Origin: Dermacentor variabilis
Taxonomy: Eukaryota > Arthropoda > Arachnida > Ixodida > Ixodidae
Direction: 5' to 3'
DNA: 64,000 bases
NCBI RefSeq assembly: GCF_050947875.1
Contig: NC_134570.1
Span: forward strand, 241,234,584 to 241,298,583
This document shows, one piece after another, positions 11,110 through 21,046 of the stretch. The notes beneath the pieces were generated by a model. It did no database searches. It saw only the letters and a list, made by a program, of their open reading frames with translations, and was not told the DNA's origin. The position numbers and the translations under genes were made by a program. The number at the start of each line of letters is the position of its first letter. The first letter of the stretch is position 1.

Positions 11110-11860
11110 GAGTTTGAAGCATAATTTATCAACAAGCCCAATCTTAAACCCTTCGTAACTAACATGTGTTTCAAAAACGTCCTGATAAAAACCAGTTTCC
11201 AGCAACAGGCTGCAAGTCTTAAGGAGGCTGGTTACCCTAACCACGTGTTGGTGTCAATGGCAGAAAGGCTGCTCAAACAGGAACGTTCGAGACGATGCCT
11301 CCGTGCAAATGCAAGAGCTAGCAGCCGTGACCAGGTGAAAACCGCTGTGATTCCGCATATACACCAGATATCACATAGCCTGAAAAGGTGGGAAGCCAAG
11401 GTAACGTGCGGGTGTTTTTTCAGCTCCAAATAAGCTAAGCACCATGTGTAAAACCACTAACCCAATAAGGACAAAAAAGCCGGTTTGTGGTAGAATCGCA
11501 AAGATGAGTTCGTCGGATGCGCTGTAGAAGTGGTCTATCATATTCCACTGTCATGCGGTAGATGCTACATAGGCCAAACCGGAAGATGCATTAATGAGCA
11601 CTTAAGAAAGCACAGAAATATAGTGTATCAGGTGACGATTTTCTTGCTTTGCATTGCAATACATGTCCATGTCGCCCTCTTCTAAATGACACGTACCGCT
11701 GTTATATACAGGGATAAGCACAAGTGTGTGAAATTAATAGTAGAAATTGGGCAAATCCTCTCGGCCGCTGACCAATGTATCAGCGAACTATCACTATCAT
11801 TGTCCGTGAGAAAGTTGGATTATTTGCGCATGCCATGAAAGTTGACTGCATTTGCAATGG
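11110..11860 (+). mobile_element. Penelope-like element 2, linker and GIY-YIG piece
   Basis: A second PLE fragment in the same orientation as the one before it, suggesting the tandem arrangement PLEs often show. 11164-11433 encodes the linker between RT and endonuclease (FQQQAASLKEAGYPNHVLVS, then VKTAVIPHIHQISHSLKR), homologous to linkers at 31306-30893 and 52772-53125. The GIY-YIG start follows in another frame at about 11525-11620: VVYHIPLSCGRCYIGQTGRC. Frameshifts separate the parts and the endonuclease C-terminus is decayed. Confidence 0.8.
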
Positions 11861-11937
11861 ATCATTTAGGTTTCTTGGTGTTTTCTTGTTGTACCGGTTT
11901 TAGACAGTGGTGGCTCTACTCATGAGCCATATATATA

Positions 11938-12850
11938 GTCGACTTCCATTAATTTGATCACCTTTCTGGGGTTTTACTTGCCAAAACCAGTTCTGATTAT
12001 GAGGCATGCCCGTTAATTCGATCCTGACGGGACCATTGAGACTGGTTGAATTAAACAAAAGGCATAAAAGAACATTGAAACATGCCATTGCTTCACTTTG
12101 CAGTATTTGCCTTTAAAATTAACTTTGGCCGCGTTTCAGTTTAGCGCTACACCTGCAACCATCAACAGCTACCAACTCGCCCAGTTTACTATTTTTCTTG
12201 ATGTTAGCTTCACTGCAATACAGCGGTGTTATGCATAGAACCAAACCAAGCAGGGAAAGGTGCCATTGTTGCAAGACAGCACGTGTTCCCTAATTTACGT
12301 ACATGCACATGTGCAGTCTCCAGTCACAGTATGAGCACCAAGACGCCTAATAGGTGTATGGGCAGGCCTTCAGAGTTTGATATATTCACACTCTTTTGTT
12401 GGCTTTTAACATCTCCTCGGCTTATCGCAGTTTTTTCAACTTACTGCCTTCCTTTTTGCTAGCTTTCCCAAAACACATGATTGTTTTCCACTTCTCTGTG
12501 CACGGCACATTTACTTAAAGAACATATACTAGGCCTCATTAATGGTCTCATATACGAGACATGCATGGAAGGTGAAAAAAGGACTCAAATCACCACTGAA
12601 ACGTAAATATCAGCTCTGAATGGCTACCAGTGTGCTTATTAGGTGGCTAGGTGCTCCTACTGTGACAGGAGACTGCATGCCTGTATAATCGTGGAACACG
12701 TGCTATGTCCTGTGACAGTGGCCCTTTTCCATACTTGGTATGCTTCACCACAGTAAGTTGCATATGCTTCAGCGCATAACACAGCTGTATTTGGGCGAAT
12801 CTGACAGTGAGGTTCGAATTATCTGACGAAGGCCAATTTTGAGATTGAAA
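11938..12850. mobile_element. Putative non-autonomous DNA-transposon-like repeat
   Basis: This interval begins with GACTTCCATTAATTTGATC and continues after a SINE scrap with GTTAATTCGATCCTGACGG and GGTTGAATTAAAC; its far end has GAGGTTCGAATTATCTGAC. TTAATTCGA-rich ends resemble pogo/Tigger-type termini in other arthropods, but I cannot pair a clean inverted repeat. The internal part 12203-12380 recurs at 20878-21046. No transposase was seen. Boundaries and class are uncertain. Confidence 0.3.
11967..12013 (-). mobile_element. SINE 3' fragment
   Basis: A 47-base piece, TCTGGGGTTTTACTTGCCAA followed by AACCAGTTCTGATTATGAGGC, matches the 3' body of the tRNA-derived SINE found at 13595, 19628, 23625 and 47437. 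It interrupts the TTAATT-rich repeat around it. Confidence 0.6.
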
Positions 12851-12851
12851 T

Positions 12852-13255
12852 AACAGAAGTTTGGGATCACAGAAACATATTTCATTGAATAAACAACAAT
12901 CATCAGCAAACAACTTTCCTTAAAAGGGGTGACTGACTACTTCTATATCATTAATATATATTAAAAATGACAAGAGGCCAAGCATGCTGCTTTGAGGAAA
13001 ACTGGAAGTAAGTGGCACTTCATGGGAAGGGCAATCACTTATGCTGACAAATTGTTTGTGCTTAGTTAAGTATGCAGAGATTCAGCCAATTAAGTATGGC
13101 AGAAGATTTGTGATTTCGAGCTTCTCAATTAGTTTTGAGTGTCAAACAAGCTCAAATGCTTTTCTGTCTGCAATACAGGAATATAACATCAATCTGGCCA
13201 GGTTTATCAAGAATGCTAGCAATGGCTTGCATGTATAAACCCGTGATCCAACTTC
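12852..13255 (-). pseudogene. LINE reverse transcriptase fragment
   Basis: On the minus strand, 13255 down to 12850 translates in pieces to KAFDLV, HSKLIEKLEITNLLPYLIG, AYLTKHKQFVSISDC, SSMLGLLSFLIYINDI and LFADDCCLFNEI. These are the palm blocks A, B (usually [20 protein letters not shown]) and C (FADD) of a CR1/Jockey-type LINE RT, interrupted by several stops. It stops abruptly at about 12850 where the TTCGAATTATC repeat end begins, so that repeat may have inserted here. Confidence 0.7.
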
Positions 13256-13594
13256 CAATAAATTGTTGAAAGTACTACTTGTGTGTGGTCTCTTCTCTCG
13301 TGTGTCTTGTGTATGATTTCGGCGCTAAGCAATAAAAATATGTTGTACCAACAATGTTAAAAGTCCACCCTTGCATTGTAAAGTTTCTTCTTTTTTCAAA
13401 AATATTCCACACTTCTATGAAATGTGAACATATTTGTTATTCAATAGGTCAGTTTCGTCAAATATCCATATTTAATTCTATCCAGAAATATCAGAATATG
13501 AAAACCCCTACTACATATGGGCCTTGAGTGGAGCAGTATGGCCTTAAATGCGTGTGACCAATGCTACTTACAGAGAACACAAGAGGTGAGTCTG
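13256..13594. other. AT-rich spacer
   Basis: No supported feature. A CAATAAAAATATG at about 13329 could be a poly(A) signal of a neighbouring retroelement, but nothing upstream of it is identifiable. Confidence 0.4.
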
Positions 13595-13812
13595 GGGTTT
13601 CATGTGCAAGAACCACGACATGATTATGAGACACACAATAGTGGGGGACTCCTGATTAATTTTGACCACCTGGAATTCTTCAGTGTGCACTCAATGCATG
13701 GTAAACAGGTGTTCTTGCATTTATTCCCCGTGGAAATGCAGCTGCTGCAGTCGGAATTTGATTCCGCGCCCTTGGGATTAGCAGCACACAGTGCCAAAGG
13801 CATTATGGCGAG
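13595..13812 (-). mobile_element. tRNA-derived SINE, near full length
   Basis: Read on the minus strand it starts with a degraded tRNA-like head (GGCACTGTGTGCTGC; B-box-like GCGGAATCAAATTCC) and continues into the family body that ends GTGCAAGAACC near 13600. The body words GGGGGACTCC, TTTTGACCACCTGG and TTCTTCAGTGTGCA match the copy at 19628-19748. SINEs of this kind are transcribed by RNA polymerase III and mobilised by LINE enzymes. Divergence is high, so it is old. Confidence 0.65.
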
Positions 13813-14639
13813 TTTTGAAACTCGAGAGGTGGAAAATAAACCGGGGAAAGCTTTAGAAGAGATGTTTTTAGATTGTTTGACACATGTAATGCCAGTCACA
13901 ACCAGGTTTCTGGTCAACTGATAAGTTTGTAAATGAGAGTGACTGAAAGGTAATAGTATCTGCCGCACCAAGATGACATCAGGAACATGTTCACATTGTC
14001 CAAATGATAATTTTTACAGCCTCAATTGAGAAAACAAATCCGTTGGCTGCCTAAAGGCGAGGCATCCTTACTGCGCGACTAGAAATTACTAAGCAAAGCA
14101 AAAAAGTACCTGCTCTATATGTCCACTCAGGAACTGCAGTTCCCTTTGAGAATGGTCACCACATGCACCTGACTTTCTCCCTAAAGATTCCAGTGTGTGT
14201 AATTATTGACAGAAAGGAAGATTTGATAACTTCTAATTGCGTGTTCTCCAATCGAATACAAGTCAAATGGTCAACAACTATTTGATTTGCATTTGACATT
14301 TTGAACATTCGCACAGCACAAGCCATACTCGAGAAGAACACCATCAGTGCAGATTGTGAAACACCTGACGAGTAGGGAAAAGAAAGCTTCGTTTTCAGGG
14401 CTCTGAAATTATTTTGAGTTTTGTGCAAGTGCACCGTCAGTAGCGTACCTACTGGTGATCATCAAGGGTTCAGCATTTAATAAGACTGCTCTTACCAACA
14501 CTAACAATACGAGACATTCCTCTAACAATTCTTTCCTTCCTCAAATAAACACTAATAGTCAATGTTTACTGCTCTTTTATGGTGAATAAACACTAAATTA
14601 AACCACGCCCTAATAAAGCCTGCCGCACAACATTAACAT
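13813..14639. other. Intergenic DNA, nothing recognised
   Basis: No domain-bearing frame or paired repeat found. AT content is high and short frames on both strands lack codon structure. Confidence 0.4.
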
Positions 14640-15172
14640 TCAAGAGAGATATGAAGAAATATTTACTATTGACACTACTGGCTACAGACTCATTACTACG
14701 AAGATATATTATATACGAATGTATTTTACCACTATCAGTGCTTCTGTATTTGCCTAATGTATCGCTTTTATTCTCTATATCCCATTGTCTTTATTTTTTC
14801 CTTCCTTATTTTTATAAATTTTAAGTTTTTTGTCGCACAATATATATTTCACTTGTACTTTGCATATTGTAAGCATATTTTTGTTTCTAATTATCTCGTA
14901 CATTAACCCTGTGTTCTTTGATATGTGTCATCCCTATGTTTCCATAACGTGCCAATTACTACATTTTTATTTATTCAAACACAGCATCTATTTCATTTGC
15001 TTGTATTTGTAAGCACCTTCCTTGTATTTGATTACTTGCTTCATTAACTTCGTGTATCACTGCTATGTTGCCATAATGTATTCATTACTATATTAACTAC
15101 TAATAGGTCCCACTGACAGTTTTTGTAACTCTGGGACCTCCATCTGTACTAATGATGAATGATGAAATAAAA
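14640..15172 (+). mobile_element. LINE 3' end / 3' UTR remnant
   Basis: Begins in a frame reading FKRDMKKYLLLTLL-like residues, typical of the last codons of a CR1/Jockey-type RT ORF. It continues as a T-rich 3' UTR and ends GGGACCTCCATCTGTACTAA, with AATAAA at 15167-15172. This resembles common tick LINE tails from memory. No RT core remains. Confidence 0.4.
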
Positions 15173-17246
15173 TTTAGGTATTCTGCATAAATTGTGTAAT
15201 TATTAGGTATTAAACATCACCATTGCTAGATGTCACAGTGGCACCACTTCCCAGGTTTTGAGCCACCTCTAGTAGAACGAACAAGTGATCTTTTTTCATG
15301 AAGTGGATTGGCTTCCCACATGACATCATTAAGAATACGCAAAGCAAGCCTCCTCATTAAGCTTATTTTAAGTAGGATATGAAGGCACAGTAATTGATGT
15401 ACCTGTAAAAGTAAACACACTAATGTAAGACATGTAGATGTTTCTTGAGTCCAATGGTAGACTTGCCTGAGATATCAGATTGTCTGCCACTGTTGTCTAC
15501 ACACATACTATTGACTAAAAAAGTTTACGGACCACGGGATCTCAGAAAACGCTAAATATCCGAGCAGCCTTTAAAAGTAGCCAGTAAAACCGTACATCAC
15601 AATGTTCGCATATACTAGTAGAGGCTGAAAATGGGAATACCAGGCTTCGTTTCGAGGCTGCGGAGATATTCAGCTTTTTGTGAGATCCCTTCATTCGTTA
15701 ACTTTTTATGTCGATAGTACATTTGTATGTTTGTGGTAGGCAAGGTATGAATTAGAAAGTTTCTCCAAAAAAGCAGGGCTTTGCTATAGATCTGCCAGGC
15801 TGTAGATGAGCAGGCAAAAAGTGAAAAATAATGCAATAATGTTTAACAATAGCACAGTGACGACAGCAACCAAAGCAAAGCAGTAGAGGGGTACATGTGG
15901 TGGCAGCAACTTGCACTGTATCTATTGCACTTATATTCTTGTACTGCAGGTGAGTGCAGAGAGTAAGTTACCGCGACTGCACACTGTACAAAACATAAGC
16001 GCTCTATGTAAACTTCGTGTTGAGGCCATCGTCACCACAATAACAAAAAAAGCTGCATCTCTAAGTGACACAGGAACACACTAGGTTCAAGTAAACTGCA
16101 AGTAGCCAACACTACTGTCATTGTACGATATCGTGTCCAATGAGGCAGGACATAGCCAAGGCCACATTGAAGTAAAGTGACATTGGAGAGGAAAGGCTTT
16201 AGAGCAGGGTAATTTTTAACCACTTGCAGCTCTTTATATAGCATGGTGACATGAAGCTTTTTTGAGTAACCATTCGAGGAGAGATACTGTGTACGTGTAG
16301 GTAACACACAACTAAAATAGTTTCAGGGACCCTTTGGGTGATGAGGTTAACATTTAGTCTTTCTTTCTTTATGCACCCACAAGGTTCTGTTACACATGTA
16401 CAGTTTTTCCGTGAACATTTTTTTTCCTTATCAATTTGTGTTGTACCTGTTTTTTCACCAATAAACTTCCAGTTGTGAATAGGTGCTCGTGTGTGTTCCT
16501 TACTTTCCTTGTACGATTTTGTTCTGTTTTCTTTAAATTCAGTCTTTCCTCAGCGGCAATGCTGATGTCATTGTTATTGATATCTAGTGCTTTAAGCTAA
16601 TATGGCCAGTCCTACACAATAGAGAAAAAGTGAAATAAAGAAATGCGCAAGATATGCATGCTGGGATGTGAAGTGATTGCTTACGATGGGGCAGGGTGGA
16701 CACCTTAGGGAATGATGGCTGGAACAATGTTATAATTATTTTCTTTTTCACACTTTCTCATTGGTCTCAGCAGCATTCTGCTTACATTATCATCAGCAGG
16801 TCTACCAGTAAATGATAAACAAATTCTCACATTATACCATCTAATAACTGCCTTGCTCAAGATGGACAACTGAGCTATTTCATGATAGGAGTGTTTGAAA
16901 ACTTGCATCAATACTGATTGAACGAAATGCTATTTTGCTTCAGCTACCTAGAAAGAACTAGCATTATTGGGGTTGATCTCTTGATATGTCTTATGGTAAA
17001 TGAATGGAGGTGCATTTGCCCATTTAGAATGAGAATAGTGGAAATTAATGGGACATTGAAAAGACACTTCAATATTCCGGCGGTTGTTACAATTATGAAG
17101 GGCATGACAGTTCCCGTAGCAATACTGTTCTGCTTACCATTTAAAGGTTACCAGCTTACTGCTGTGGTTTGGACATTAAACTCTACATTCGACCTCACAT
17201 TGGGTGTTCTTGTTGCACCTGCCTTGAACCCCACCCTTTCCATGCA
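15173..17246. other. Intergenic DNA, nothing firmly recognised
   Basis: About 2 kb of AT-rich sequence with only short frames (longest 122 codons at 16918-17286, without a recognised domain). AATAAA at about 16460 is isolated. I see no tRNA, rRNA or transposon ends here before the mariner. Confidence 0.4.
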
Positions 17247-17248
17247 TA

Positions 17249-18527
17249 TGAGGTGTGTTGAAAAAGAAACCGAACTTTTGCTATAACAGCTTTGCTGCTT
17301 ATGGTACATCTTCAGTGCTGTCCCCTTCAATGTAGTCCCCTCTACCGGCAATGCACTCTTCCCATCTTTTCTTCCATTTTTTGGAAAGCCTCCTGGAATG
17401 CAATTTCTGGAATGGCATGCAGGTCTCTTCTCGCATTGTCCTGGATTTCCTCTAGGATTTGGAAAGGGTCTAGGTCCGGAGAATATGGTGGGTGGGGCAC
17501 AAAAGGAGTGTGGTGTTTCGCTAAGTAGCTGCGGACAAGGAGCGACATGTGAGCCAGGGCATTGTCATGATGCAACATTCAAGCCTGATTTTCCCACAAT
17601 TCAGGCCTCCTACTGCACACACAATCACTCAAACATGCTAGGGTTCCCTGGCAAACTTCTTTGTTTACCATCTAACCATGTGGTACAAATTCCTGATGGG
17701 CAATGCCTTTGCACTCAAAAAACACAACAAACATTTTCATTTTTGACCGACTCCTGCGTGCTCTTTTTTGGACGAACAGAACCTTTGGCCACCCACTGCG
17801 ACGACTGCACTTTCGTTTCAACATTGTAGGCATAAACCCATGTCTCATCGCCTGTTATGATGTTCTTAAGAAAGTTGTCATCGTCATTGGCAGCGGCAAG
17901 CATTTCCTGGCTTATTTAAACACGGGTCTGCTTCTGTGCACCAGACAACAAACGTGGCACAAATTTTGCACTGACACGACGCATCCCAAGTTTGTCACTC
18001 AAAATTTCATGACATGATCCTACGCTGATACCCACGTCATCAGCGACTTTTCAAACAGTCAAACAGCGATTTCCACGAATCATAGTTCGAACTCTCTAGA
18101 TTTGGTCATCATCTGTGGATGTGGAAGGTTGTCCAGGCTTGGGATCGTCACCGACCAACATTCTTCCCTCTTCAAAACGCTTGAACCGATCATAGCACTG
18201 CGTACGACTCATATAGTCCTCCTCGTATGCTTGGCTAAGCAACTGAAATGTCTCTGTGAAAGTTTTCCCAAGATTGTAGCAGAATTTCACACACACACAC
18301 TGTTCTTCCAATTCCTGCATTGTCACTTTGGCACCAATCCGAAGAGCAGCTTGTTGATGCGCTCACTTCAGCGGCTGTAGCTCGCCAACTAACAGTCAGA
18401 GCGAAACGCGGCGAATGGCAGTTTGTTGTCTAAACCTGCCGCTACATGCGCTCAGTAGCCGCAGCGCGCTCCCTCTGCTGATTGGCACGCTATTTCAAAA
18501 GTTCGGTTTCTTTTTGAACCCACCTCG
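17249..18527 (-). mobile_element. Mariner-family DNA transposon with TIRs
   Basis: A 1,279-bp element with terminal inverted repeats. The left end reads TGAGGTGTGTTGAAAAAGAA; the right end, reverse-complemented, reads CGAGGTGGGTTCAAAAAGAA; both continue ACCGAACTTTT. TA dinucleotides flank it at 17247-17248 and 18528-18529, as expected for Tc1/mariner target duplication. The length fits the usual 1.3 kb. The inside carries a transposase on the minus strand. Confidence 0.92.
17342..18326 (-). pseudogene. Mariner transposase, frameshifted
   Basis: Mariner transposase cuts and pastes its own element with a DD34D catalytic site. The N-terminus at 18326 begins MTMQELEEQCVCVKFCYN and holds the helix-turn-helix region (MSRTQCYDRFKRFEEGRM), ending at a stop after STSTDDDQI. 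Downstream frames give NIITGDETWVYAYNVETK (first Asp, about 17850), MLHHDNALAHMSLL (second Asp, about 17565) and HPPYSPDLDPF (third Asp). Directly after the third Asp about 24 residues expected in the family are missing (DPF joins ILEEIQDN). Several frameshifts and stops make it inactive. Confidence 0.88.
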
Positions 18528-18529
18528 TA

Positions 18530-19627
18530 TATATTACTGCACACAGACACACACACAAAAACCTTGAGTCATAAGTGAGCACTGTGTCTGTCCCCTTTCC
18601 TTTTCCAATCAGTTGACACTGTTTTTGTTCTAAATACCTTCTAGGAACTAGGCCATCAAGAAACTGTCTTGCAAGTGCCCTATATTATCTGTGTTGTACA
18701 GTCCAGTTTGTCAGTCTACCTAAATTTAGAATTGTTTATAAATTCTGCTTAAGTGCTTCAAGATTTTATGTATTCTGTACACTTCTGCAGGTCAACACGA
18801 CCACATATTTCATGTAAGTAAAAGTTACTATGCAGAAAATGCTCGTTTTATTTGAAGACTAAGCAGTTTAAGTGATAATGCATGTCCTGACTAGGTAAAG
18901 TTAATGAAAAGTGACCAAACATATTTTTCAAAGAAAGGCTATGTATATGTACTACAGGCAATACAAACCTCTATTTGCATGCCGCTGCTATAGCTCCCAT
19001 GACCAGTGTGACTTGCTTTCTGTAAGCAGTACAGGCTGTACAGAGCTGTCAAGTCAGCTAGTCTTTAGTCTATCTAGCTTGCTTTCCTGGTGCTTTCATG
19101 TATACAAACCAGAAGGCCGCCTTCTACAGTATTATGCTGAAGATTATAAACGGTTGCCTGACACTGTGCCTTGCAATGTTCACAGGCATTCGGCTTACCA
19201 GGAGACATCATTTGTGTTGGCAACAGTAGGTGAGAGGTAAAGAAAAAATAAAGTACACATTAATTTGAAAGCCTTCATCTTCACTACATTGTGCAACATG
19301 AGGATGCCTTTCCAAAGGAATGTAGCCAGTGCCATCTGCAAGCACAGTGCTCACCAGCTGCAGTGGCTTCATATCGACACAGGTGACACGCAAAGACATC
19401 ATTGTGCTTGAAGTGAGGTGCATGTAAAGCACCACAACTCAATAAAACTGCTCATCTTTTATACATGTACTGCGTTTCTGCTCCCACTTTGAGGATGACA
19501 TGATGAGCCTGAATGCCATCAGCCATCCCATACAAAAACTGTCCCAACTTTCATTCAAATGACTCAACCTAACTGTGATAGGCTAGCAATTTTCTTGTTT
19601 GGATATGCTGTTCAGTTTAATATAATA
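18530..19627. other. Intergenic DNA, nothing firmly recognised
   Basis: Contains short (CA)n stretches near 18540-18558. A minus-strand frame at 19435-19208 (75 codons, including GTGYIPLERHPHVAQCSEDEG) looks more protein-like than its neighbours, but I cannot assign it; it could be a scrap of an unrecognised element. Confidence 0.3.
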
Positions 19628-19748
19628 TTTGGGTTTTTACGTGCCAAAACCACTTTCTGATTATGAGGCACGCCGTAGTGGAGGACTCCGGAAATTTTGA
19701 CCACCTGGGGTTCTTTAACGTGCACCTAAATCTAAGCACACGGGTGTA
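19628..19748 (-). mobile_element. SINE body fragment
   Basis: Well-preserved 3' body of the tick SINE family: TTGGGTTTTTACGTGCCAAA, TGATTATGAGGCACGCCGTA, GACCACCTGGGGTTC, TTTAACGTGCACCTAAATC. It is on the minus strand and lacks the tRNA-like head, so it is 5'-truncated. Of the five copies here this is the closest to the consensus as I remember it. Confidence 0.8.
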
Positions 19749-20877
19749 TGCTGTTCAGTTTGTGCATGTTATAGTGCAGGCATACCACCAATTGAGTTAA
19801 GCATTGTGAAAATCAAGTACACTACATTGCCTGGTTCAGCACATGAACATTAAGCAACAAAATCTTTTTCTGCTCATGCAGTGACCTACAGCTACAAAGG
19901 AAGACACAAAGACAGTGCAGACGTGTAGGTAATATCAAGTTTTGATGCAGACATAGTAAGCTGTGGTGAAGAATGAAGTGTAATCTGTGTTTCCACTTCT
20001 GCATGAATTTTGTGGAGGTGCTGGAGGGTCAAGGTTTTATACAGCTACTAATTTATGTATGTGGTCTAATAAACCATTGCAAAATGAATGTGTGGCATCC
20101 GCAACAGATAGCCAGGCACTATCACAAAAAGAAGCAAAATAATGCTGGGGAGTGGTTGTCGAAAGTTGGGGGTTCTGGAGGAGAGAGACAAAAGGAAAAG
20201 ACTGCATCGATCAAGTGGACATGACTGAAGGCATGCACGGTATGTCGAGCAAGAAGCGGATAGAAGGAGTATTAAGGAAACGCATGAAGGAGAAGTCTGA
20301 CAGTGTGTGAAGGCAAGTGCATCACATAAAAAGAAAAATTTGAAGAAAGTAGAAATGAATGGGGAGATCAGATGCCAAGGAGCAAGCATTTTCTGCTAGA
20401 AATGTTATTGCTCTCCTGTTCGCCACATAAGCATTGAGGATTAAACGAAGTCTCACTGTTTCGTGCAATGCGTTTGTCACTGGCTGACCACAAATGAATC
20501 GCTGTCAATGGTGTGTAATGAGCATTAAAAATTTCTCTTCAGCTCCTACTTTGTAATTGATGAGCCGGCTGTGCTTATATAGGTGCAGATCCACCTCCAG
20601 AGGGTCACCACTGAATTGCATTTTTTTTTACAGGAGCGTGGACGCCTGCATAAATAGTGTTTTTTGACTGACTGCACATGGTTACCAGGCTTTTTATCAA
20701 TCTTTTAAATCACCCACACAGGCGTACGTTATCCTCTTCATTTAGTATAGAGGGTTAAACATCGACAAAATGATGCAGCTCAAATAGGTTGAACGTGTAT
20801 GCGTTTTCTATCCGCAGTGACGGACAACATGGCTAGAGCGTTGCATAATACCGTTTGCCTAAAGCCAGCTTCGCTGC
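19749..20877. other. Intergenic DNA, nothing recognised
   Basis: No domain or repeat end seen. The longest frame (20389-20066 minus) is Ser/Leu/Pro-rich low complexity and is not supported as a gene. Confidence 0.4.
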
Positions 20878-21046
20878 AGGACACTAGTGTCGCGCAATGA
20901 AGCATGCGCATTGTATTGCGGCAAAGTATACCAAGAAAGAAAGCGGCCACTGTGATATACGTGCCCACTTGCCGTCACGTCTCCTGCCGCAGTACAAGCA
21001 CGGAGACGCCGAACAAGTGTACTGGCAGGCATTCAGAGTATTTCGC
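20878..21046 (+). repeat. Dispersed repeat related to 12203-12380
   Basis: Shares AGCAC-AGACGCC-AA-AGTGTA-TGGCAGGC-TTCAGAGT and weaker similarity over about 170 bases upstream with the segment at 12203-12380. Roughly 80 percent identity in the best 43 bases by eye. Likely internal sequence of the same non-autonomous element; termini not identified in this copy. Confidence 0.5.

Noticed and set aside
16455..16470. Poly(A) signal AATAAA marking a gene end
   Set aside because: Nothing upstream resembles coding sequence; isolated AATAAA words are expected in AT-rich DNA.
20066..20389. 107-codon Ser/Leu-rich minus frame
   Set aside because: No motif, no homologous copy in the window, and composition typical of chance frames opposite A-rich DNA.
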